64,000 nucleotides of DNA from Mesorhizobium temperatum (GTDB lineage Bacteria > Pseudomonadota > Alphaproteobacteria > Rhizobiales > Rhizobiaceae), in contig NZ_NPKJ01000019.1 in the NCBI RefSeq assembly GCF_002284575.1, forward strand, positions 1-64,000. The letters are read 5' to 3'. Below, in pieces: positions 54,343-62,284 of this stretch. Below the pieces are notes generated by a model. That model had not been told where the DNA came from. It searched no databases and saw nothing but the letters and a program-made list of their open reading frames with translations. Every line of letters begins with the position of its first letter. Position 1 is the first letter of the stretch. A program made the position numbers and the translations under genes.

Positions 54343-55812
54343 ATGACCAGCCAGATCATTCCCGTCGACCCTTTCGACTTCATCATTTTCGGCGGCACCG
54401 GCGATCTGTCGGAACGCAAGCTTTTGCCGTCGCTCTACCATCGCCAGCGCGGCCATCAGTTTTCCGAACCGACGCGCATCATCGGGACCTCGCGCTCGAA
54501 AATGACCGACGAGGAATTCCAGGCGTTCGCCAGGCAAGCGATTTCCGACCATGTGAAGCCGGCCGATATCGACGCCACGGAGCTGAAGACGTTCCTTGCC
54601 CGGCTTTCCTACGTCTCGGCCGACGCGACCACCGGCGCGGGCTTCGACAAATTGAAGAAGGCGATCGGCGACAGCGAATGCATCCGGGCCTTCTACCTGG
54701 CGGTGGCGCCGGCGCTGTTCGGCGAAATCTCGCACAAGCTGAAAGAGAACGGGCTGATCACGCCGAACTCGCGCATCGTGCTGGAGAAGCCGATCGGGCG
54801 CGATCTCGCCTCGGCGCGCGAGCTCAACGATCTGGTCGGCGACGATTTCCATGAAAGCCAGATTTTCCGCATCGATCACTATCTCGGCAAGGAGACGGTG
54901 CAGAACCTGATGGCGCTGCGCTTTGCCAATGCACTCTACGAGCCGCTGTGGAATTCTGCCAATGTCGACCATGTGCAGATCACCGTGGCCGAGACCGTCG
55001 GCCTCGAAGACCGCGTCACCTACTACGACAAGGCCGGTGCGCTGCGCGACATGGTGCAGAATCACATGCTGCAGCTTCTCTGCCTCGTCGCCATGGAGGC
55101 GCCGTCGTCGATGGACGCCGATGCCGTGCGCGACGAAAAGCTAAAGGTGTTGCGCGGGCTGAAACGCATCAACGGCAACGAAGCGCCCAAGCACACCGTA
55201 CGCGGCCAGTACCGTGCCGGGGCCTCGGCCGGCGGGCCGGTGAAAGGCTATGTCGAGGAGCTCGGCAAGAACAGCAACACCGAGACCTTCGTTGCGCTCA
55301 AGGCCGAAATCGGCAACTGGCGCTGGGCGGGCGTGCCGTTCTATCTCAGGACGGGCAAACGGCTGGCGACACGCGTTTCGGAGATCGTCATCGAATTCAA
55401 GCCGATCCCGCATTCGATCTTCGGCGACAGCGCCGGGCCGATCTCGGCAAACCAGCTGGTCATCAGGCTGCAGCCCGACGAAGGCGTCAAGCAGTTCATC
55501 ATGATCAAGGATCCGGGGCCTGGCGGCATGCGGCTGCGCCAGATCCCGCTCGATATGAGCTTCGCGCAATCCTTCGACGGCCGCGCGCCCGATGCCTATG
55601 AGCGGCTGATCATGGACGTCATCCGTGGCAACCAGACGCTGTTCATGCGCCGCGACGAGGTCGAGGCAGCGTGGAAGTGGATCGACCCGATCCAGGACGC
55701 ATGGGAAAGCGCCAGGCAAGAGGCGCAGGGCTATACGGCCGGCACATGGGGCCCCTCGGCTTCGATTGCGCTGATCGAACGCGACGGGCGGACATGGCAC
55801 GAGAGCAATTGA
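54343..55812 (+). CDS. zwf: glucose-6-phosphate 1-dehydrogenase
   Basis: Oxidises glucose-6-phosphate to 6-phosphogluconolactone, making NADPH; this is the entry step of the Entner-Doudoroff pathway that rhizobia use for hexoses. The 489-residue full-length enzyme shows FGGTGDLSERKLLPSLY (N-terminal cofactor fold), VLEKPIGRDL, the active-site RIDHYLGKETVQN (His near residue 181), and C-terminal RLQPDEGVKQFIM and LFMRRDEVEAAWKWIDPI. It is the first gene of zwf-pgl-edd; the palindrome at 54281 probably controls the operon. Confidence 0.96.
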   Translation: MTSQIIPVDPFDFIIFGGTGDLSERKLLPSLYHRQRGHQFSEPTRIIGTSRSKMTDEEFQAFARQAISDHVKPADIDATELKTFLARLSYVSADATTGAGFDKLKKAIGDSECIRAFYLAVAPALFGEISHKLKENGLITPNSRIVLEKPIGRDLASARELNDLVGDDFHESQIFRIDHYLGKETVQNLMALRFANALYEPLWNSANVDHVQITVAETVGLEDRVTYYDKAGALRDMVQNHMLQLLCLVAMEAPSSMDADAVRDEKLKVLRGLKRINGNEAPKHTVRGQYRAGASAGGPVKGYVEELGKNSNTETFVALKAEIGNWRWAGVPFYLRTGKRLATRVSEIVIEFKPIPHSIFGDSAGPISANQLVIRLQPDEGVKQFIMIKDPGPGGMRLRQIPLDMSFAQSFDGRAPDAYERLIMDVIRGNQTLFMRRDEVEAAWKWIDPIQDAWESARQEAQGYTAGTWGPSASIALIERDGRTWHESN

Positions 55813-56510
55813 ACAGCGCCGCCTATAGCTGGCACGCGTTTGCCGAACGCCAGGACCTGGCGGCAGCACTTGCCGGGCACGTCGCAGGCCGCTTGACCAA
55901 TGCAATCGCTGAGCGCGGCACGGCATTGCTCGCCGTTTCCGGCGGCACGACGCCAGCGAAATTTTTCGCATCGCTTTCGAGTATCCCGATCGCCTGGAAC
56001 AAGGTCACGGTCACGCTGGTCGACGAGCGTTGCGTGCCGGCATCCTCTCCGCGCTCCAACGCCAGGCTGGTCGCTGCCAATCTTTTGCAAAACGCGGCCG
56101 CAGCCGCACGTTTCGTGCCGCTCTATCAGGAGGCAGCAAGCATCGGCGATACGTTGGAGGCCGACGGCAGGATGTTGCGGTCGCTGCCATGGCCGCTCGA
56201 TGTGGTCGTGCTTGGCATGGGAGCCGATGGCCATACCGCATCGTTTTTTCCGGATGCCGACAATCTGGAAAAACTGCTCGACCCGTTCTCGGAAAGGGTT
56301 GTGCTCCCGGTTCACGCAGCAAGCGCCGGCGAGCCGCGCCTGACGCTGTCGCTGGCGCGGATCGTCAGGGCCGGCTTCCTCGCACTGCACATCGAAGGTG
56401 AAGACAAGCGCAAGGCTTTCGAAAGCGCGATGGCATCGGAAACGCGAAAACCCATTCGTGCCGTGCTCGACGCAGCCGAGAGGCCCGTAGAGGTTTTCTG
56501 GGCACCCTGA
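55794..56510 (+). CDS. pgl: 6-phosphogluconolactonase
   Basis: Hydrolyses 6-phosphogluconolactone to 6-phosphogluconate. The 238-residue protein has the SugarP_isomerase/DevB motifs LLAVSGGTTPAKFFASLS, VTVTLVDERCVPASSPRSN and VVLGMGADGHTASFFPDADNL. The ATG at 55794 overlaps the 3' end of zwf by 19 bp in another frame, a common arrangement for this pair; an alternative start just after zwf has no ATG. Translational coupling with zwf is likely. Confidence 0.93.
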   Translation: MAREQLNSAAYSWHAFAERQDLAAALAGHVAGRLTNAIAERGTALLAVSGGTTPAKFFASLSSIPIAWNKVTVTLVDERCVPASSPRSNARLVAANLLQNAAAAARFVPLYQEAASIGDTLEADGRMLRSLPWPLDVVVLGMGADGHTASFFPDADNLEKLLDPFSERVVLPVHAASAGEPRLTLSLARIVRAGFLALHIEGEDKRKAFESAMASETRKPIRAVLDAAERPVEVFWAP

Positions 56511-56582
56511 TTTCAACTTGCCGAGGGTCCCGGCAGATAGCCGGAAGATGTTTGCGGGACCTCGCCTGAAAGGACCGACGCC

Positions 56583-58427
56583 ATGACCGCGAGACGCGAC
56601 ATCGAAGCCATCACCGAGCGCATCCGGCAGCGCTCCAGACCAGGGCGCGAGGCCTATCTCGGCCGCATCGCCGAGGCCTCGAACCGCACCGCCAACCGGG
56701 CCGTGCTGTCCTGCGGCAACCTCGCCCATGGCTTTGCCGTCTGCAGCCCTTCGGAAAAGGTGGCGCTGGGCGGCGACCGGGTGCCGAACCTCGGCATCAT
56801 CACCTCCTATAACGACATGCTGTCGGCGCATCAGCCTTTCGAGACGTTTCCAGCACTGATCAAGGACGCGGCGCGCGAGGCCGGCGGCATTGCCCAGGTC
56901 GCCGGCGGCGTGCCGGCGATGTGCGACGGCGTCACGCAAGGCCAGCCCGGCATGGAGCTGTCACTGTTCTCGCGCGACGTGATCGCCATGGCCGCGGCGA
57001 TCGGCCTGTCGCACAACATGTTCGACGCGGCCGTCTATCTCGGCGTCTGCGACAAGATCGTGCCGGGGCTGGTGATCGCGGCCCTGACCTTCGGCCATCT
57101 GCCGGCGGTGTTCATCCCGGCCGGGCCAATGACGACGGGCCTACCCAACGACGAGAAGGCCAAGGTCCGCCAGCTCTATGCCGAAGGCAAGGCAGGAAGG
57201 GCCGAACTGCTCGAGGCCGAGTCCAAATCCTATCACGGGCCGGGGACCTGCACCTTCTACGGCACGGCGAACTCCAACCAGATGCTGATGGAGATCATGG
57301 GCCTGCACACGCCGGGCGCCTCCTTCGTCAACCCCGGCACGCCGCTGCGCGACGCCCTGACCAGGGAGGCGACGAAGCGGGCGCTGGCGATCACCGCGCT
57401 CGGCAACGCCTACACGCCGGTCGGCCGGATGATCGACGAGCGCTCGTTTGTCAACGGCATCGCCGGCCTGCACGCCACCGGCGGATCGACCAATCACACC
57501 ATCCACCTGATCGCCATGGCGGCCGCGGCCGGCATCGCCATTACCTGGCAGGATATTTCGGACCTTTCGGAAGCCGTGCCGTTGCTGGCGCGGGTCTATC
57601 CGAACGGCCTTGCCGACGTGAACCATTTCCATGCGGCCGGCGGTCTCGGCTTCCTGATCCGCGAACTGCTCGACGAGGGCATCCTGCACGAGGACATCCA
57701 AACGGTCTGGGGCGAAGGGCTGCGGCCTTATGCGGTCGAGGCCAAGCTCGGCGCCGACGGCGGCGTCGTGCGCGAGGCCTCGCCGCGCGAAAGCGGCGAC
57801 GAGAAGGTGCTGGCGCCGTTCAAGAAGGCGTTCCAGCCGACCGGCGGGCTAAAAATGCTTTCCGGCAATCTCGGCCACGCCGTCATCAAGACTTCGGCGG
57901 TGAAACCGGAGCGGCGCATCATCGAGGCGCCGGCAAAGGTTTTCGACAGCCAGCAAGGGCTCAACGAGGCGTTCAAGGCCGGCACATTGACCGGCGATTT
58001 CATCGCCGTCATCCGTTTCCAGGGGCCGAAAGCCAACGGCATGCCGGAGCTGCACAAGTTGACCACCGTGCTCGGCGTGCTGCAGGATCGCGGCCAGCAT
58101 GTGGCGCTGGTCACCGACGGCCGCATGTCGGGCGCCAGCGGCAAGGTGCCGGCGGCGATCCATGTGACGCCGGAGGCAGTCGAGGACGGGCCGATCGCCA
58201 GGATCCATGAAGGCGACATCATCAGGCTCGACGCCAACGCCGGAACGCTGGAAGTGCTGGTGCCGGCAGGCGATTTCGCGCTGCGGCGAGCGGCGGACAG
58301 CGATCTTGTCGCCAATGAATTCGGCTTCGGCCGCGAGCTTTTCGCTGGGTTCCGGCAAATGGTGGGCCGTGCCGACCATGGCGCCAGCGCATTCGGAAAC
58401 AACGCAGCGGAATTCGCGCTGCAGTGA
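56583..58427 (+). CDS. edd: phosphogluconate dehydratase
   Basis: Dehydrates 6-phosphogluconate to 2-keto-3-deoxy-6-phosphogluconate, the defining Entner-Doudoroff step. The 614-residue IlvD/Edd protein has Fe-S cluster and active-site segments [46 protein letters not shown] and [17 protein letters not shown], plus [20 protein letters not shown] near the C-terminus. It follows pgl by 72 bp; the eda gene is not in the window. A strong bidirectional terminator directly follows the stop. Confidence 0.96.
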   Translation: MTARRDIEAITERIRQRSRPGREAYLGRIAEASNRTANRAVLSCGNLAHGFAVCSPSEKVALGGDRVPNLGIITSYNDMLSAHQPFETFPALIKDAAREAGGIAQVAGGVPAMCDGVTQGQPGMELSLFSRDVIAMAAAIGLSHNMFDAAVYLGVCDKIVPGLVIAALTFGHLPAVFIPAGPMTTGLPNDEKAKVRQLYAEGKAGRAELLEAESKSYHGPGTCTFYGTANSNQMLMEIMGLHTPGASFVNPGTPLRDALTREATKRALAITALGNAYTPVGRMIDERSFVNGIAGLHATGGSTNHTIHLIAMAAAAGIAITWQDISDLSEAVPLLARVYPNGLADVNHFHAAGGLGFLIRELLDEGILHEDIQTVWGEGLRPYAVEAKLGADGGVVREASPRESGDEKVLAPFKKAFQPTGGLKMLSGNLGHAVIKTSAVKPERRIIEAPAKVFDSQQGLNEAFKAGTLTGDFIAVIRFQGPKANGMPELHKLTTVLGVLQDRGQHVALVTDGRMSGASGKVPAAIHVTPEAVEDGPIARIHEGDIIRLDANAGTLEVLVPAGDFALRRAADSDLVANEFGFGRELFAGFRQMVGRADHGASAFGNNAAEFALQ

Positions 58428-58454
58428 AAAAGGGCGGCTCGTGGCCGCCCTTTT
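58428..58454. terminator. bidirectional terminator between edd and the VWA gene
   Basis: AAAAGGGCGGC (58428-58438), loop TCGTG, GCCGCCCTTTT (58444-58454). It serves the two convergent genes that end on either side. Confidence 0.9.
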
Positions 58455-58474
58455 GCCGGCGTCGAGCTGCGTCC

Positions 58475-60130
58475 CTACTGCACCGTCAGCTCGGCTCGCT
58501 CGCCGGCCTTGATGGTCACCGTGCTTTCCTTTGAGCTGTTGTCCAACTTCTCCGAGACGACCGCGTAGTCGCCGGCCGGCAGCGCCGCCTGATATTTCTC
58601 GTCATAGGCGTAACCGAGCGATTTGCGGTTGCCGTTGATGTCCTTCTTCGGATCGAAAATCTCGATCTTTGAGGCCCCCGGCGCGGTGATCGCCAGCACG
58701 CCGGCATTGATGGCGATCTTCAGATCCTGATGCTCACCGGCCTTGACGCTGAACGGCTGCTCGACGACGGCAAGGTCGACCGTCGCCGTCAGCACATAGT
58801 CATCGGGCGGCAGGTCGAACTTGCTGTCGGGACCATAGGCATAAGCCACCTCCTGCCTCGTCCCGTCGATCTTCTTTTTTGCCTTGAACACCTTGAAGCC
58901 GATGCCCGAACCGTCGGCCTTGTCGCCGCCGGCAGTGTAGTAGGCGTTGGCAACGACATGGCCGACGCCGACGATGATATCCTTGTCGACGATCCTGCCG
59001 GCAGTGAGCGGGATGGTTTCGGTGACCTCGCCCTGCCCGATCCTGACCGTCACTTTCTGGTCGCCGGCCGGCAATACGACCTTCGTGTCGCCGTAATAGG
59101 TCGCGGGCGTATCGACGCCCGGATAGGCGATCACGACAGCCGCGCCATCGGCCACATCCGCGCCCTCGCTTGGCCGCGGATGAATGATGAGCGTGCCGGC
59201 ATTCAGCGTAAGGAGGGGTTTGTAGACCTGGCCTGCCTCGACCGTGATCTTCTGTTCGGTCCTGGCCTCGCCATAGCGTGCGACAATTATGTAGCCGCCC
59301 GGCTCCAGATCGCCCTTGTAGGCTCCGTATTCGGTGGTGACGTAGTCGCCGCGCGTGCCGTCGGACTTTGCCTTGTAGATCTCCCAGGAATTGCCGTCAG
59401 TGACGGGATCGCCGCGCTCGGCGAGCACCACGGCCGGCATGAAGTTGAACTCCGGCTTTTCCGGCTCGGGAGCCGGCTGCGGCGCAGGGGCTGGTTCGGG
59501 TGCAGGTGCGGCGGTGATGGTTTCGACCAGCGCGTCCCGCAGCGCTTGCTCGTCGGACGCCTGGATGTATCTGCCGCCGGTGTTGTCGGCGAGGCAAGCA
59601 ACCTGCCTGCCCTCGTCCGCGCTCAGACCGAAGCCGACGACGTCTACGGTGAAGTCGACGCCGGCAGCCTTCAGTTCCTTGCCGAGCGCACACGGATCGC
59701 CATTGCAGGTCTCGAGCCCGTCGGTGATCAGGATGACGGTGGCCTTGTCCTCGGTGTATTTCAGCGCCTCGGCCGCTTGGCTTACGGCTGATGTCAGCGG
59801 CGTCTTGCCGAGGAATTTCAGGCTGTCGGCGGCAGCGGAAACAGCAGCTGCCGAACCGGCCCGCGGCGGCACGATGAGCTCTATATCCTCGCAACTGCCC
59901 TTCTCGCGATGGCCATAGGCCATGAAGCCGATTTCCCTATCGGCGGGGACCGATTGCAACACCGTTCGCAGCGATTCGCGGGCGATTTCGAGCTTGGGCT
60001 TGCCGTCGATCTGCGCCCACATCGAACCGGAACCATCGAGAATGATGATGACTCGGTCGGCAGCGAGGCCGAGCGTCGTCATCCACAACAGGAGGATCGC
60101 CGCAGCGATGCTCCGTGCAAGTCCCGCCAT
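58475..60130 (-). CDS. secreted VWA-domain protein with repeated C-terminal modules
   Basis: A 551-residue protein exported by a Sec signal peptide (LARSIAAAILLLWMTTLGLA-AD). Residues about 24-205 form a von Willebrand A domain with an intact MIDAS: DGSGSMW, a Thr in GKTPLTSAV, and ITDGLETC. A Pro/Ala/Glu linker (about 210-230) leads to three or more beta-rich modules of about 90 residues sharing the pattern [IF]-x-[IV]-[YF]-x-[AP]-K-x-D-G-x-R and (L/A)-P-x-G-D-Y. These resemble PEGA/Ig-like repeats. The likely role is binding or scaffolding in the periplasm; there is no known partner. The start at 60130 is chosen for its signal peptide. Confidence 0.82.
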   Translation of the reverse strand: MAGLARSIAAAILLLWMTTLGLAADRVIIILDGSGSMWAQIDGKPKLEIARESLRTVLQSVPADREIGFMAYGHREKGSCEDIELIVPPRAGSAAAVSAAADSLKFLGKTPLTSAVSQAAEALKYTEDKATVILITDGLETCNGDPCALGKELKAAGVDFTVDVVGFGLSADEGRQVACLADNTGGRYIQASDEQALRDALVETITAAPAPEPAPAPQPAPEPEKPEFNFMPAVVLAERGDPVTDGNSWEIYKAKSDGTRGDYVTTEYGAYKGDLEPGGYIIVARYGEARTEQKITVEAGQVYKPLLTLNAGTLIIHPRPSEGADVADGAAVVIAYPGVDTPATYYGDTKVVLPAGDQKVTVRIGQGEVTETIPLTAGRIVDKDIIVGVGHVVANAYYTAGGDKADGSGIGFKVFKAKKKIDGTRQEVAYAYGPDSKFDLPPDDYVLTATVDLAVVEQPFSVKAGEHQDLKIAINAGVLAITAPGASKIEIFDPKKDINGNRKSLGYAYDEKYQAALPAGDYAVVSEKLDNSSKESTVTIKAGERAELTVQ

Positions 60131-60244
60131 GAAAATCCCCCCAATCAGTGGCCGCGAGTCCGGGGAAGCTATTTGACGCCGCGTCAGGACACAAGCCCGG
60201 ACGCCGGGCGTGGAGGGTTGGCCACAACCCTTGAGACAAACCAC

Positions 60245-61243
60245 TCAGTACGTCGTGCGACGCTCTTCGGAAGGCGGCCGGCCGAATTGCAGCCGATAGC
60301 TCTGGGCAAAATAGGAGTGTGAGGTGAAGCCGGTGGCGATCGCCACGTCGAGGATCGGCATGTTGGTCTGGCGCAGCAATTCGCGCGCCCGCTCGAGCCT
60401 GAGCCGCATGTAATAGCGGCCGGGCGTCACCGTGAGGTGACGCAGGAACAGGCGCTCGACCTGGCGCACCGACAGGCCGGCCGACTTGGCGAGCTGCACC
60501 GCCGACAGCGGCTCGTCGAGATGATCGGCCATCAGCTCGACGATGCGGCGCAGCTTTTCCGATTTGCCGGTCAGGTCGCGCTCAGGACCGACGCGCTGGC
60601 GGTCTCCGGCGGAGCGGATGCGCTCGTGCTGGAACTGGTTGGCGACGCCGTTGGCGAGGCCCGAGCCGAAATCGCCGCGCACGATCTCCAGCATCAGGTC
60701 GATCGAAGTGGTGCCGCCGGCGCAGGTGTAGCGTTTGCGGTCGATCTCGAAGACATTGCCGGTGCAGTTGATGTCGGGAAACCGCTCGACGAAGCCGGCG
60801 CGGTTTTCCCAGTGGATGGTGCAGCGATAGCCTTCGAGCTGGCCTGCCTCGGCGAGCAGATAGGAGCCGACCGACAGTGCGCCGAGCGCGTTGCCGCGCC
60901 GGCCCCAGCTGCGCAGCGCCGCCAGCACCTTGCTCTTGCCGGGAAACTCCGTCGTCAGCCCGACCGAGACGAAAAGGATATCGACCGGCGGCAGATCGGC
61001 GACAGCGTAGTCGATCTTGAGCGGCAGGCCGTTGGAGGCCATGACGGCATCGCCGTCGGCCGATACCGTCGTCCAGCCATAGAAGTCGTGGCCGAGCAGC
61101 CGGTTCGCCGACCGGAACGTGTCGATTGCGGCGGCCAGCGAGAACATGGAAAACTTGTCGACCAGCAGGAACCCGAACTGCCGGCCGCCTTGAACGGGAT
61201 CGTTCGTGATCAGCCGCTCTGAGGGAACAGTGAGGTTCGGCAA
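60245..61243 (-). CDS. GlxA-family AraC-type transcriptional regulator
   Basis: A 332-residue regulator with an N-terminal DJ-1/PfpI-like domain (FGFLLVDKFSMFSLAAAIDTFRSANRLLG; GALSVGSYLLAEAGQLEGYRCTIHWENRAGF, with Ser where the amidotransferase Cys would be). A C-terminal AraC double helix-turn-helix follows (PLSAVQLAKSAGLSVRQVERLFLRHLTVTPGRYYMRLRLERARELLRQTN; DVAIATGFTSHSYFAQSYRLQFGRPPSE). Relatives (GbdR, CdhR, ArgR types) respond to betaine, carnitine or arginine; the ligand here is unknown. The start appears to be TTG. It ends 114 bp from the VWA gene start and lies 18 bp from folD, same strand. Confidence 0.88.
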   Translation of the reverse strand: MPNLTVPSERLITNDPVQGGRQFGFLLVDKFSMFSLAAAIDTFRSANRLLGHDFYGWTTVSADGDAVMASNGLPLKIDYAVADLPPVDILFVSVGLTTEFPGKSKVLAALRSWGRRGNALGALSVGSYLLAEAGQLEGYRCTIHWENRAGFVERFPDINCTGNVFEIDRKRYTCAGGTTSIDLMLEIVRGDFGSGLANGVANQFQHERIRSAGDRQRVGPERDLTGKSEKLRRIVELMADHLDEPLSAVQLAKSAGLSVRQVERLFLRHLTVTPGRYYMRLRLERARELLRQTNMPILDVAIATGFTSHSYFAQSYRLQFGRPPSEERRTTY

Positions 61244-61261
61244 AGCTGAGGCTTTCCAGGT

Positions 61262-62161
61262 TCAGAAAGACGGCCGTTTCAATCCGGCCGCGAGATAGGC
61301 GGAAGCTAGCGTGTTGGCCATCAGCATGGCAATGGTCATCGGTCCGACGCCGCCAGGCACCGGCGTAATGGCGCCGGCCGTCTTCGCCGCTTCCGCATAG
61401 GCAACGTCACCGACGAGACGGGTCTTGCCTTCGCCCTTTTCGGGCGCCGCGATGCGGTTGATGCCGACGTCGATGACGGTGGCGCCTGATTTGACCCAGT
61501 CACCCCTGACCATTTCAGGTCTGCCGACAGCGGCAACGAGAATGTCGGCGGTGCGTGCCAGTGCAGCCAAGTCCTTCGTGCGGCTATGCGCGATGGTGAC
61601 AGTGCAGTTGGCGGCAAGCAGAAGATTGGCCATCGGTTTGCCGACAATGTTGGAGCGGCCGACGACCACCGCATTGAGCCCGGAAAGATCCTTGCCGCGC
61701 ACACGCTCGATCAGCAGCATCGAGCCAGCCGGCGTACAAGGCACGAACGCCGTCTCCAGTTCGCCGGTGCCGAGCTTGCCGACATTGATGAAGTGGAAGC
61801 CGTCGACATCCTTTTGCGGCGCTATTGCCTGGATGACCTTGCCCGCATCGACATGGCCAGGCAGCGGAAGCTGCACCAGGATGCCGTTGATGCCGGGATC
61901 GGCGTTGAGTTCGCCGATGATATCAAGCAGTTCCTGTTCGGAGGTCTCGGCCGGCAGCGTGTGCTGGACCGAATGAAAGCCGCATTCCTTGGCGGTGCGG
62001 GATTTGGAGGCGACATAAACCTGGCTCGCCGGATCCTCGCCGACGATGACCACGGCAAGACCGGGCTTGTGCGCGCGCTTTTCCATCAGTTCGATCGTCA
62101 AGGCCTTGACGCGCCGCACCACGTCTTCGGCGACGCTCTTTCCGTCAATCAACTCGGCCAT
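61262..62161 (-). CDS. folD: bifunctional methylenetetrahydrofolate dehydrogenase/cyclohydrolase
   Basis: Interconverts 5,10-methylene-, methenyl- and 10-formyl-tetrahydrofolate for one-carbon metabolism. The 299-residue enzyme has the catalytic Lys in [13 protein letters not shown] (near residue 55), the substrate loop [13 protein letters not shown], the [16 protein letters not shown] segment, NADP-binding [17 protein letters not shown] and C-terminal [18 protein letters not shown]. Length and motifs are standard. It is upstream of the GlxA regulator gene on the same strand. Confidence 0.96.
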   Translation of the reverse strand: MAELIDGKSVAEDVVRRVKALTIELMEKRAHKPGLAVVIVGEDPASQVYVASKSRTAKECGFHSVQHTLPAETSEQELLDIIGELNADPGINGILVQLPLPGHVDAGKVIQAIAPQKDVDGFHFINVGKLGTGELETAFVPCTPAGSMLLIERVRGKDLSGLNAVVVGRSNIVGKPMANLLLAANCTVTIAHSRTKDLAALARTADILVAAVGRPEMVRGDWVKSGATVIDVGINRIAAPEKGEGKTRLVGDVAYAEAAKTAGAITPVPGGVGPMTIAMLMANTLASAYLAAGLKRPSF

Positions 62162-62284
62162 GAACCACCCTCAACATCGTTCTACTTCGGGCGGCATTTT
62201 CACGAAAATCCGACCGGGCAATCCCGTCAAAGCGCCGTCTTATGCCGCTAACTCGAAACCGATGGCTTTTATTCTATTCGGCGC

